The translations under genes were made by a program, and so were the position numbers. Shown piece by piece: positions 54,670 through 63,568 of a stretch of 64,000 nt of DNA. Under the pieces are notes generated by a model, which ran no database searches, was not told where the DNA came from, and saw nothing but the letters and a program-made list of their open reading frames with translations. Each line of letters opens with the position of its first letter. Within the stretch, counting starts at the first letter, position 1. The stretch covers positions 1 to 64,000 of the forward strand of contig CAINEC010000031.1 in the NCBI GenBank assembly GCA_903847585.1, in the 5' to 3' direction. Origin of the DNA: an uncultured Bacteroidota bacterium. GTDB lineage: Bacteria; Bacteroidota; Bacteroidia; AKYH767-A; OLB10.

Positions 54670-56628
54670 TTAATTAATCATTTTGCTAATTTGTAATTTT
54701 ATATTTTCTTTCTCAGGTCTACTGAATTTTTTATTAAACCCAATTACAGCAGAAAGTCCAAATCTGAAATAGAGTTTGTAAGTTCTATCAAAATTTGTGA
54801 ATGCAGATACTTCTGAAGTCAAGTGAACAGGCCCAAATGGGATTCTTAATCCAATTTCTCCTACACCAAAAGTTTGGTTGGTATAAGTAAAAACATTCGT
54901 AGAATCTTGAGTGAATGCTACACCCAAATTTACCATTAAGAATCTTCTTGCTATTAAGCTTCCACAAATCGTAGTTAATTTAGGTTGTGTAAAGTTAATT
55001 GTATCTCCTTGTAAATCGTAAATACCGCTACTAGGATTTAAAAAACCTAATCTTAAACCAGCTTGTGAATATTTATATCTATTATGTCCGTTTCTAGAAA
55101 GTCTTTTTTCTTCCACATTAAATTTGCGATAAATGCCAAATTGATAAAACGAAAACAAATCATCAAATAGTTTTTCACTATCTTCAATTCCAAATGATTT
55201 TCCATCTGCAAATTGCTTAGGACTATTTGCTAATGAGAAATTAAATTCCATTACATTTCGAGTAAAAGTTTTTTCTAAATACTTTTTCTTTTCCCTTTTG
55301 TAAAGCTTAAAAGAGACCTCATTGAGCTTATCGTAGATTTTCTCATTATAAGGAAAGTCTTTTCTAAAGTCCGAAATCATTTTAATGGCATTTTCATAAT
55401 TCTTATTGTAAATCTTTTCATCAATTTTTTTTAATTCACTATTCACTTTTACGTCTTCAAGTTCTTTACTAATGTTCGAATATTTCTTAGGGTCAATGTA
55501 TGCATAAGGCTCTAGTCGAACAAACTTGGTGTAGGCTAAATCATAATTATTTTTAAATTCCAGTAGTTTATCTATTTCTGATATTGATTTCCTGAAATAT
55601 CTTTCTGACAATTCTTTTTCTTTCGACTTATAGCTTGTGAATACCTCATTATCTAAATTGGATAAAAATTGAATTTCATTCAAGGCGCTTTCATAATCAC
55701 TATTTCTTTCAAAGTCTTCAATCTTCTTGTTCTTTTCTTTTACAATTTCATCTAAGCATAACTGTTTATTCGTTTTAGCTTCTTCATTAAAAGGATTCAA
55801 TATTAATACATCACTGTATTTGTTATAAGCTTCTAAATACTTTCGCTCTTTTAAATATTTGGTATTTGCGTCTTTTAATAAATCTTCGATATAGCTATTA
55901 GAATAATTGCTCAATAAATAGTTAATATCAATTATCAAACTTTGATAATTGATATCGATAACTTCTAACTGGTCAGTGTATACTCTATCATTTTTTATAA
56001 GGCTGCTAAGAACAGATTTGTTTTGATCAATTTTTTTCTTGCGCGTTGATAATTGAGATAAGCTTTCATTGAAAAATTTAGAATTGTAATTAGCATCCGT
56101 TATTTCATTTTTTACTGATGTAGCTAATACTTGTGCACTTTTTATATCATCAGTAATCATTGAAATATATGAATCGGTCAATTCCTTTTTTTCGATGTAT
56201 AGAATAACATGCAGTTCTTTATTAATGTGATCATAACAATAGTCTGAATGAATTCCTGTAAGATTCATGAAAGTTGTTTGTAATGACTTGAAATCATATG
56301 CAATCACTTCACTCTTCCCTGATGATGTTGTAATTTGCGACTTATTGCTACGGTTTTCTGTTTTGATATCCGTAACTATATTAGCCGACAATTCTTCCTT
56401 CATTTTGATCATTGAAGAGTTGTATGTACTTTCAATATATTTTTTCTTATCACAAGATAAATTTCCTTTGTATAAAACATAGAATCTAGTATCTGGATAA
56501 CTAATTCTTCTGTAGGAATCTGAGCACCATGGTTTTAAATCTGCTGTTTGACCTGTGATTTTATAAGCCAACTTACAAGAACTTAAGGATAAAGAAAACA
56601 GAATAATTACTGAAAAAAGTTTTTTCAT
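54670..56628 (-). CDS. Large lipoprotein with LPP20-like N-terminus, repeat middle and barrel-like C-terminus
   Basis: 652 residues. Signal plus lipobox SLSLSSC. The first ~150 mature residues (MKMKEELSANIVTDIK, FMNLTGIHSDYCYDHINKEL, HVILYIEKKELTDSYI) resemble the LPP20/FlgT-like lipoprotein domain. Residues ~240-430 are helical and TPR-like (KYLKERKYLEAYNKYSDVLI, YENAIKMISDFRKDFPYNEK). The last ~150 alternate in barrel fashion (GLRLGFLNPSSG, RRFLMVNLGVAFTQDS, LYFRFGLSAVIGF). No named family. It lies 11 nt after the next small lipoprotein, so the two form an operon and perhaps a complex. Confidence 0.6.
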   Translation of the reverse strand: MKKLFSVIILFSLSLSSCKLAYKITGQTADLKPWCSDSYRRISYPDTRFYVLYKGNLSCDKKKYIESTYNSSMIKMKEELSANIVTDIKTENRSNKSQITTSSGKSEVIAYDFKSLQTTFMNLTGIHSDYCYDHINKELHVILYIEKKELTDSYISMITDDIKSAQVLATSVKNEITDANYNSKFFNESLSQLSTRKKKIDQNKSVLSSLIKNDRVYTDQLEVIDINYQSLIIDINYLLSNYSNSYIEDLLKDANTKYLKERKYLEAYNKYSDVLILNPFNEEAKTNKQLCLDEIVKEKNKKIEDFERNSDYESALNEIQFLSNLDNEVFTSYKSKEKELSERYFRKSISEIDKLLEFKNNYDLAYTKFVRLEPYAYIDPKKYSNISKELEDVKVNSELKKIDEKIYNKNYENAIKMISDFRKDFPYNEKIYDKLNEVSFKLYKREKKKYLEKTFTRNVMEFNFSLANSPKQFADGKSFGIEDSEKLFDDLFSFYQFGIYRKFNVEEKRLSRNGHNRYKYSQAGLRLGFLNPSSGIYDLQGDTINFTQPKLTTICGSLIARRFLMVNLGVAFTQDSTNVFTYTNQTFGVGEIGLRIPFGPVHLTSEVSAFTNFDRTYKLYFRFGLSAVIGFNKKFSRPEKENIKLQISKMIN

Positions 56629-56639
56629 TTTTCCAATTA

Positions 56640-57203
56640 TTAATCTTTATTCATTGCTTTATCCCACTCCGAATCAAAATTCTTATAATCTTGATCTAAT
56701 TGTTTTTTATCGCTATCTGATATTTTCTTTCTAGTTGCCGCTTTTAGGTTGTCCCTTGGTATTTCAATAGCCACATAGTAAGTATATGTTTGGTCTTTTT
56801 CTTTGAAAGCTTTTTCACAGTTTAATGAAAGACCCTGCATTGCTTCTGAGATGATTTCCCTTTTTTCGCCCTCAACTACGTTTTCATAATCTTTTGTCGT
56901 ACCAACTTGATTTTGTTTAGAGTAATTTTTTAAAAACGATTCAAGTTTGACTTCAATCTGTCTTGCTAATTCTTTTTCAGCATTGTTCATAGCTATTTCT
57001 TTAGCATAGTTAAGTTCAATACTATTTCCCATGCTACTAGCTCTGATTATAGATTTGTCAGACTGGTACTCCTTTCCAGTACATGGTAGGCGGATTTCTT
57101 CACTATCTTGAACTTTAGTGATGTCCTTACCATGCTTACATGAATTTAATAGAAACAGGGAAGCTAATGCTAATACCTGCACATTAATTAGTTTTGTTTT
57201 CAT
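56640..57203 (-). CDS. LPP20-family-like lipoprotein
   Basis: 187 residues. Signal MKTKLINVQVLALASLFLLN with lipobox LLNSC. IRASSMGNSIELNYAKEIAM and NNAEKELARQIEVKLESFLK, then CEKAFKEKDQTYTYYVAIEI, follow the LPP20 pattern (helix with Ala-rich NAExELA followed by a strand YxVxVAIEI). C-terminus is charged and helical. Probably outer-membrane or periplasmic; paired with the 652-residue protein downstream. Confidence 0.7.
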   Translation of the reverse strand: MKTKLINVQVLALASLFLLNSCKHGKDITKVQDSEEIRLPCTGKEYQSDKSIIRASSMGNSIELNYAKEIAMNNAEKELARQIEVKLESFLKNYSKQNQVGTTKDYENVVEGEKREIISEAMQGLSLNCEKAFKEKDQTYTYYVAIEIPRDNLKAATRKKISDSDKKQLDQDYKNFDSEWDKAMNKD

Positions 57204-57279
57204 ATTATATTATTTATTTTATTTGCGGTTCGAAATTACTAAAAATAAGATTATTATAAAAAATATTTTGCTTAGTCGA

Positions 57280-57310
57280 TTTGAAGAATTTCTTTATAAT
57301 AATAGTCTTG
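57280..57310 (+). promoter_or_regulatory. Bacteroidota-type promoter TTTG-N19-TAGTCTTG
   Basis: -33 TTTG at 57280-57283, exactly 19 nt, then -7 TAGTCTTG at 57303-57310 (7 of 8 to TAnnTTTG with fixed positions). Expected transcript start is about 57317, giving a ~20-nt leader to the ATG at 57339. Confidence 0.6.
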
Positions 57311-57338
57311 TGTTTATTTTTTTTATTATTTTAGGTGT

Positions 57339-57641
57339 ATGAAAATATGGCATCTTAAAGCATTTCTTGCAGCAATTTTAATATTGTGTTTGGCTCCATT
57401 TCCTAAAGAGTTCTATTTAATTGTTCGTTATGCCGCTACTTTTGGATTTGGTATCCTTGCTTTTCAAGCTTATGTATCGAAAACTCCGAGAGTTGTATTA
57501 TATCTATTCTTATCTTTTATTTTTCAGCCTTTTTATAATGTTGATTTGGATGACTTATTCTGGCAGATTATTTATATTTTGGTTGCTGTATGGTTGGTTT
57601 ATGATATAAATTTAAAAAGACTTAAAAGTGAGAAAAAATAA
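57339..57641 (+). CDS. Small integral membrane protein (DUF6804-like)
   Basis: 100 residues with three or four hydrophobic helices (HLKAFLAAILILCLAPFP, YAATFGFGILAFQAYV, VVLYLFLSFIFQPFY, LFWQIIYILVAVWLVYDI) and a basic C-terminus. LCLAPFPKEFYLIVRY resembles the DUF6804 family of unknown function. Its stop overlaps the GTG of the next gene by 14 nt, so translation is coupled. Confidence 0.65.
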   Translation: MKIWHLKAFLAAILILCLAPFPKEFYLIVRYAATFGFGILAFQAYVSKTPRVVLYLFLSFIFQPFYNVDLDDLFWQIIYILVAVWLVYDINLKRLKSEKK

Positions 57642-58281
57642 ATCGGTTGTTCGATTAGTAGTATTTTGTTTTATCGCTGTTATTTTAATTTTTATATTTT
57701 TATTTAGAGGTTGGCTTAAGTATGAAGTTAAATCTATTGTCAATAAAAATTCAAATAAAAATGTAGTTTGTAAAAATTGTGATAGCTATTTTAAAGACGG
57801 TGTTGCTACTCATCAAACAGCTTATGTAAAAGAAGGAATCAAACCTCAAAAGGAATTAAGTGATTTAGAAAATTTAGAAAGGCGAGGTGTTCTCGTTAAA
57901 TTAATCACCAACAATGATTATTCTCTTCGAAAAATGGAACATTCACGTCCCTTGGTTTTACCTAAAGTTAGTTCGTTTTTGAATGATTTGACAAAAGAAT
58001 ACAAGCATCAACTTAAGGATTTAAATTATGTTCCTTTTGAGATTACTAGTGCTACAAGATCAAAAAGGACGGTCCGACAGTTAATGGGCAATAATGTTAA
58101 TGCAATTACCAATAGCGCCCATCTAAAAGGGAAAACAATCGATATTAGTTACATAAAATTCAGTTCAAATACTAAACAATTAAATTGCTTTATAAAGGCT
58201 GTTAAAAATTTGCAAGATCAAAATCGATGCTTTGTTAAATTTGAGCGTGCTCAAGGATGCTTACATATAACTGTTAGGTAA
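57628..58281 (+). CDS. DUF5715-like / M15-peptidase-fold protein
   Basis: 217 residues from GTG 57628. One N-terminal membrane anchor (VVRLVVFCFIAVILIFIFLF). The C-terminal part FEITSATRSKRTVRQL, SAHLKGKTIDISY and CLHITV has the His-x6-Asp ... His zinc pattern of D,D-peptidases of the M15/VanY fold. It could cut peptidoglycan in the periplasm, or be an inactive relative. Coupled to the small membrane protein gene; a two-gene operon behind a good promoter. Confidence 0.7.
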   Translation: MRKNKSVVRLVVFCFIAVILIFIFLFRGWLKYEVKSIVNKNSNKNVVCKNCDSYFKDGVATHQTAYVKEGIKPQKELSDLENLERRGVLVKLITNNDYSLRKMEHSRPLVLPKVSSFLNDLTKEYKHQLKDLNYVPFEITSATRSKRTVRQLMGNNVNAITNSAHLKGKTIDISYIKFSSNTKQLNCFIKAVKNLQDQNRCFVKFERAQGCLHITVR

Positions 58282-58321
58282 CATTTAGTAGTTTATTAAG
58301 AGTTTATTTATATTGATTGAT

Positions 58322-58352
58322 TTTGATAGGATGTTTTTTTAGTTTAAATTTG
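58322..58352 (+). promoter_or_regulatory. Consensus Bacteroidota promoter TTTG-N19-TAAATTTG for the FHA operon
   Basis: -33 TTTG at 58322-58325, exactly 19 nt, then a perfect -7 TAAATTTG at 58345-58352. The ATG of the FHA-ABC gene is 30 nt further. This is the best promoter in the window. Confidence 0.7.
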
Positions 58353-58382
58353 ATTTTCTATCAATATTTATATTTTAATTAA

Positions 58383-60671
58383 ATGTTTCAAATAGTTGTA
58401 CATGATACCTCGGGTATTGTTGAATCTAGCTTAAATCCCAATGAAAAGATTATTGTAGGCAGAAATCCAGAAGGAGGAAAGGCTTTAGTCTTAAAAGATA
58501 CATCCATTTCTAGAAGTCATGTAATGATTGAGATGATAGGGAATGATGTTTTTATAACGGATCTAGGTAGCATGAATGGTACTTATATCGAGGGAAGAAA
58601 GCTTCAACCTCATCAAAAAACACTTTTAAGTTCTTTTGCATATTTAGGATCCATTAAATTGGAAGTCAAAAAGGGTGGTCCGCGCAGCGGCCCTATAAAG
58701 GATGCTGGTAAATCAAGCTTTGGTAAAGGGTTGCAAGAGTTGTTGAGCTCTAAAAATCAGATTGTTGTTGGTAGAGATGAGGCTTGTGATTTTCCTATTA
58801 ATGATTTTACAGTTTCTCGCCGTCATGCAATGTTTTCTAAGTCGGGGAATGATTATTATGTAGAAGATTTAGGAAGCACTAATGGTACTTTTGTTAGTGG
58901 ATCTAGGATAAAAGGGAAGTATAAAATAAGTGATAATGATACCATTTTTGTTGGATTGTTTGCCTTTCGTTTAGGTGAGCCAATGATGGATTTTAGTAGG
59001 GAAAATGCTATCACCGTTAGCCAGGTTACTAAAAAATTCAAAAATGGATACGTCGGATTACACCCCATCACGGTAAACATTCCAACCGGTAAATTGGTAG
59101 CACTTATGGGACCAAGTGGTTGTGGTAAAAGTACTTTTTTGAAAACGCTTACAGGAGATCAACCTGCCTCTGCTGGTTCAGTTAAAATATTTGGATTAGA
59201 TCTATATCAAAATTTTGAAATATTAAAACAGAAAATAGGATATGTACCGCAAGATGATATTGTACACCGTGAGTTAACGGTTCGAAATACTTTATTTTAT
59301 GCGGCTAAGTTGCGTTTGCCGGATGCAGATGATAATGAGATTAACAAGCGTTCACAAGAGGTTTTACAAGCCTTAAATATGACGGATGACCCTAAAATTC
59401 TTGATACGAAGGTAGGGGAGTTGTCTGGCGGACAAAGAAAGCGAATTTCGATTGCAGTAGAGCTCATTAGTCAGCCTCTAATTTTGTTTTTGGATGAGCC
59501 TACGAGTCCGTTAGACCCTGAAACAATTGATGAGTTCTTAAAGTGTTTAGAGGGGCTTTGTAAAAATGGAACTACTGTTGTAATGGTAACTCATAAGCCA
59601 GAGGATTTAACATATGCCGATAAATTAATTTTCTTAGGCTCCGGCGGATTCCATGTATATGAAGGTTCTAAGGATGATATTCTATCCCATTTTTCAAAGT
59701 CGAATATTATTAAAGTCTATTCTCTCCTTAAGACAAAAGATGCTAGTAAGCCTTGGTATGACAAATGGTATACTACAAAAGCGCCCGTTGCCAATGCGAA
59801 TAGTTCTCAGAAAATTAATAAAGACAAATCAGTTAATTTAATTCATCAATTTATTTGGCAAACAGCCAGGTATTTTAATGTTAAAGTTAGTAATACGATG
59901 AATATGGCACTGATTTTTGCGCAGCCAATCATTATAGCATTACTCTTGATTTTTGTTTTTGAAAATATAATTGAAACATCAAGTGAAGGAAATATAAAAT
60001 TTGGTAATCCTTCAATTTTATTCTTGATGGCCATTGCAGCAATCTGGTTTGGGGTCAATAATGCGGCAAAAGAAATTGTCGCTGAAATACCTATTTACCG
60101 TCGAGAACGAATGTATAACTTAAGAATAGGAACTTATTTGTTTAGTAAATGGGTGGTGCTCCTGTTTTTTAGCTTTGCGCAACTGGTTATTTTCTTGGCA
60201 TTGCTTAAAATGAAATATCAAGATGATTTAGGGAATTTTCCTGAAACGCTTGGATTCTTATTATTTGTTTCTTCTTGTTCAATTGTCTTTGGATTATTGT
60301 TAAGCGTTATGACCACTACCACAGAGGAGGTTATGAGTATTTTACCAATTGCCTTAATGCCGCAGATTATACTATCTGGTATTCTTTCCAAAATCACAAG
60401 CCCCTTTATTGAAGGATTAAGTTATTTTACTTTTGGTAGATGGGGTACTGAAGGCTTGGCACGAATACAAGATATGGATAAGGAGGATAAAGATTTGATG
60501 TTTATGGCGGAGAATCATCAAATAAAAGATAATTTGTATGGTGCTGGTGATGACTTATTGAAGTTCTTTAATACGTTAGAGGGTAATTTGTCAATTCTTT
60601 TAGCTTTAAAAATTATGATGGTTGTTTTGATTGTAACAAAGCTAGTTAGTGCAGATAGTAAGAGAAGTTAA
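58383..60671 (+). CDS. FHA-FHA-ABC transporter fusion (ABCG/ABC-2 type)
   Basis: 762 residues. Two FHA domains (~20-95: VGRNPEGGKAL, SISRSHVMIE, DLGSMNGTYIEG; ~125-200: VVGRDEACDFPI, TVSRRHAMF, DLGSTNGTFVSG) bind phospho-Thr peptides. The ATPase domain (~215-440) has GPSGCGKST at ~242-250, LSGGQRKRISIAVEL, LFLDEPTSPLDPET. The C-terminus has about six helices (FAQPIIIALLLIFVFE onward), an ABC-2 permease half. Likely dimeric exporter gated by phosphorylation, with the kinase two genes downstream as the obvious partner (inference). Confidence 0.93.
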   Translation: MFQIVVHDTSGIVESSLNPNEKIIVGRNPEGGKALVLKDTSISRSHVMIEMIGNDVFITDLGSMNGTYIEGRKLQPHQKTLLSSFAYLGSIKLEVKKGGPRSGPIKDAGKSSFGKGLQELLSSKNQIVVGRDEACDFPINDFTVSRRHAMFSKSGNDYYVEDLGSTNGTFVSGSRIKGKYKISDNDTIFVGLFAFRLGEPMMDFSRENAITVSQVTKKFKNGYVGLHPITVNIPTGKLVALMGPSGCGKSTFLKTLTGDQPASAGSVKIFGLDLYQNFEILKQKIGYVPQDDIVHRELTVRNTLFYAAKLRLPDADDNEINKRSQEVLQALNMTDDPKILDTKVGELSGGQRKRISIAVELISQPLILFLDEPTSPLDPETIDEFLKCLEGLCKNGTTVVMVTHKPEDLTYADKLIFLGSGGFHVYEGSKDDILSHFSKSNIIKVYSLLKTKDASKPWYDKWYTTKAPVANANSSQKINKDKSVNLIHQFIWQTARYFNVKVSNTMNMALIFAQPIIIALLLIFVFENIIETSSEGNIKFGNPSILFLMAIAAIWFGVNNAAKEIVAEIPIYRRERMYNLRIGTYLFSKWVVLLFFSFAQLVIFLALLKMKYQDDLGNFPETLGFLLFVSSCSIVFGLLLSVMTTTTEEVMSILPIALMPQIILSGILSKITSPFIEGLSYFTFGRWGTEGLARIQDMDKEDKDLMFMAENHQIKDNLYGAGDDLLKFFNTLEGNLSILLALKIMMVVLIVTKLVSADSKRS

Positions 60672-60701
60672 TCTTAAATAATTTAATTATTAAATAATGT
60701 T

Positions 60702-61928
60702 ATGAGGCAATATTTAGTTGGTCGGTCTTCAAAATGCAATATCGTTCTTACAGATGGAACAATATCCGCTAATCATGCTTCTATTTTAATACAGCCAGAT
60801 GGTAGTGTATGGTTGCAGGATCTCGGATCAATGAACGGAACGTTTGTAAATAACAATCGACTCGTTGCACCAATAAGAATTTATCCTGGAGATAAAGTAA
60901 AACTTGGTAATTATTATTGGAACTGGGAGTCGATTTTGTCCACACCAGCTAGTCCTAATCAGGCGCCAATTTATCAAAGTTCACTTCCTCCATCACGAGG
61001 TGCGAATATTGAAGTTACAAGTAGTAATAGTCCTAACAAGTGGCTATTCGTGCTTGGCGGTATTGCTCTCATAGCTGCGGTGACATTTTTAGGAATAAAA
61101 ATGGGGTCTTCAAGTGATGAAAAAGAAAAAACAACAAAAAATGAAGATAAAAAAGGTGAACAGAAGAGCCCTCAGCAGAAAACCGCAACGGAAATTGAAT
61201 ATAGCACAAGTTGTTTAACGGATTCCTCAATTGCAGGTACTGGAATTAAAATCGGACGGGAGATTGAGAATACAATGGTAAATATGGCCAATGTAAAAGT
61301 GACCATCGAAGATGAGGAAAAAGTTGGGGATGAAGTGTATAAAGATATTGATAAGGAAGAGGAGATTATTACTTCTGGAGATGATTATAATCGAATTTAT
61401 AATTTATTAAAAAAGATATTAGCTAAAATTCCTAATCCGAAATTTGATTATAAAATTTACCTAGTCAAATCAGATATGATTAATGCTTTTACAGCTGGAG
61501 GAAGAATCTATGTTTATCAAGGTATCATTGATTTTACTAAGTCAGAAGATGAATTAATAAGTGTAATTGGTCACGAGGTTTATCATAATGAGCTAGGACA
61601 TATAGCTAATGCGATTAAAAAGGAAAAAGCAACAGAATCTATATTAGGCGAAGGAACAGGTTGGATTGCAAACGCGGCTTCTGCTATTTTAACACCGTCG
61701 TTTAATCAAGAGCAAGAGGCGATGAGTGACTTTCACGGTGTAGATGTTACTATAGCATGTGGGTATGATGGATGCCAAACAATTAATTTATGGGCTAGGA
61801 TGTCTGAAAATGAAGAGGAAGAGCAAAACGAACTTAATAAGTTAGCACGAACGCATCCTTTTAGTAACGAGCGCAAAGAATGTGTGAGAAATCATATTCA
61901 AAGGAATTATAATTATATTTGTAAATAG
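60702..61928 (+). CDS. FHA-domain membrane protein with M48-type metalloprotease domain
   Basis: 408 residues. N-terminal FHA domain (YLVGRSSKCNIVLTDGTISA, DLGSMNGTFVNN; ~1-85), one membrane helix (~107-127, WLFVLGGIALIAAVTFLGI), then an M48 peptidase domain with the zinc motif H291-E292-x-x-H295 in GHEVYHNELGH and the third ligand region QEQEAMSDFHGVD. This joins a phospho-peptide sensor inside the cell to a protease outside the membrane. 30 nt after the ABC gene. Confidence 0.9.
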   Translation: MRQYLVGRSSKCNIVLTDGTISANHASILIQPDGSVWLQDLGSMNGTFVNNNRLVAPIRIYPGDKVKLGNYYWNWESILSTPASPNQAPIYQSSLPPSRGANIEVTSSNSPNKWLFVLGGIALIAAVTFLGIKMGSSSDEKEKTTKNEDKKGEQKSPQQKTATEIEYSTSCLTDSSIAGTGIKIGREIENTMVNMANVKVTIEDEEKVGDEVYKDIDKEEEIITSGDDYNRIYNLLKKILAKIPNPKFDYKIYLVKSDMINAFTAGGRIYVYQGIIDFTKSEDELISVIGHEVYHNELGHIANAIKKEKATESILGEGTGWIANAASAILTPSFNQEQEAMSDFHGVDVTIACGYDGCQTINLWARMSENEEEEQNELNKLARTHPFSNERKECVRNHIQRNYNYICK

Positions 61929-61956
61929 AGTTTATTAAGATTTTATATTAATTAAA

Positions 61957-63510
61957 GTGGAACACGAATTACCAGCCGGCACCTTATTAGCTGGACGTTA
62001 TCGAATTAAAAAAGTATTAGGCCAAGGGGGATTTGGAATCACCTATTTGGCTACTTTTTTAGCAGATAATTCGCAGGTTTGTGTAAAGGAGCTTTATTTA
62101 AGTGGGTCGTGTACACGAAACTCTAATTATTCTATTCAATCGCAAAATCTGAAAGATATTCCTTTTCAGTCTTTCAAAGATAAATTTATTACTGAAGCAA
62201 GAGAGTTAGCAAAATTTAATCATCCAGGTATTGTAAGGGTGAGTGATGTTTTTGAGCAGTTTGGGACAGCGTACTATGTGATGGACTATGTTGAAGGATC
62301 TAACTTAAAGCAATTTGTTGAGCAGCATGGTAAGTTAAGTTTACCAATGGCGCGCAATATAATTTTTCAATTACTCGAAGCACTAAAAGAGGTTCATAAA
62401 AAAGGTTTGCTGCATCGAGATATAAAACCCGATAACGTTCTCTTAAGTATTGATAATAGAGTAGTGTTGATAGATTTTGGTTCGGCACGTACTTTTGAGC
62501 AAGGCAAAACACAATCACATACCACTATTCTTACTCCCGGATACGCTCCTATTGAGCAATACTCTGATGTAGCAAAACGAGGCCAATTTTCGGACATTTA
62601 TTCTTTAGGTGCAACCTTCTATTTTATGCTTACGGCAAAAAAGCCTGTTTCTGCTACCGATAGAGCCTTAGTTGAATTTCCTAAAATATCAACATTAAAT
62701 CCAGAGGTAAGCAACGGATTAAATGCAATTATTTTTAAATGTATGAATATGGCGCCTGAAAAGCGCTATCAAACTATTGAAGACTTATTAGTAGGATTAA
62801 AAGAAGAAAGTGTATGGTCATTAAATGGTGTGAAAGAATCCGAATCGGCTCCTCCTCCTTTGATAGTAGATGTTGAAAAAGAAAAAGAAAAATCATCCAC
62901 GCGTTTTACATGGTTTTTACTTATTGCTGTAATCGGTTTTCTAATCTATGTATTTGCTAAGCCTAGAGAAAATACATATTACACTCCTGAAGAAGTAACA
63001 GCAACAGAAGAAGCTGTGAGTTCAGAATCATCTGATTTAACCGGATATATCAATGATGTAACCACTGCTGAGGCTACTGATGCAGTGGCTGAGTCAGATA
63101 ATAATTCAAATAATAATTATTATGAAGTATCTGAAACCGCAGACTATTATTATCCCGAAAATGTAAATTTTACAAACAACTCTAATAACAAGGTTTACAT
63201 GAGTTTTGCTTATAAGGATAACGATGGAGATTGGATTTGTCAAGGTTGGTATCCAATTGAAGGAAACTCAAGTTACTCATTTGATCTTCCGTATAGATAT
63301 ATGGGTAATGAAATATATTGGTTTGGTCAAGCAGATAATTATGCCGAGTATACAAGTAGTGATAAATATTTTACTGTGGATCAAGGAGGTTCGAGTGGAT
63401 TTAAATCAATAAACGGTAGAATGGTTGAAAGCGGAAACGGAAGTCAAGTTAGAAAAGGTTTTTATAAACTGCGTTTAAATGGTGGAACAACTTATCAAGG
63501 CTTGGATTAG
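61957..63510 (+). CDS. Transmembrane Ser/Thr protein kinase (Hanks type)
   Basis: 517 residues from GTG 61957 (no ATG gives the intact domain). Kinase motifs: G-loop LGQGGFGITYLA, Lys in VCVKELYL, catalytic HRDIKPDNVLL (H153-R-D155), DFGSAR from D173, and APIEQYSD of the activation segment. One membrane helix ~317-334 (WFLLIAVIGFLIYVF), then an acidic Asn/Glu/Tyr-rich linker and an extracytoplasmic C-terminal domain (SFAYKDNDGDWICQGWYPIE). The probable writer for the FHA readers around it. Confidence 0.94.
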   Translation: MEHELPAGTLLAGRYRIKKVLGQGGFGITYLATFLADNSQVCVKELYLSGSCTRNSNYSIQSQNLKDIPFQSFKDKFITEARELAKFNHPGIVRVSDVFEQFGTAYYVMDYVEGSNLKQFVEQHGKLSLPMARNIIFQLLEALKEVHKKGLLHRDIKPDNVLLSIDNRVVLIDFGSARTFEQGKTQSHTTILTPGYAPIEQYSDVAKRGQFSDIYSLGATFYFMLTAKKPVSATDRALVEFPKISTLNPEVSNGLNAIIFKCMNMAPEKRYQTIEDLLVGLKEESVWSLNGVKESESAPPPLIVDVEKEKEKSSTRFTWFLLIAVIGFLIYVFAKPRENTYYTPEEVTATEEAVSSESSDLTGYINDVTTAEATDAVAESDNNSNNNYYEVSETADYYYPENVNFTNNSNNKVYMSFAYKDNDGDWICQGWYPIEGNSSYSFDLPYRYMGNEIYWFGQADNYAEYTSSDKYFTVDQGGSSGFKSINGRMVESGNGSQVRKGFYKLRLNGGTTYQGLD

Positions 63511-63568
63511 AATATTCTAACCAAAAAAATAACATATAAATATATTTAAATAAATAAACTCATAAATT

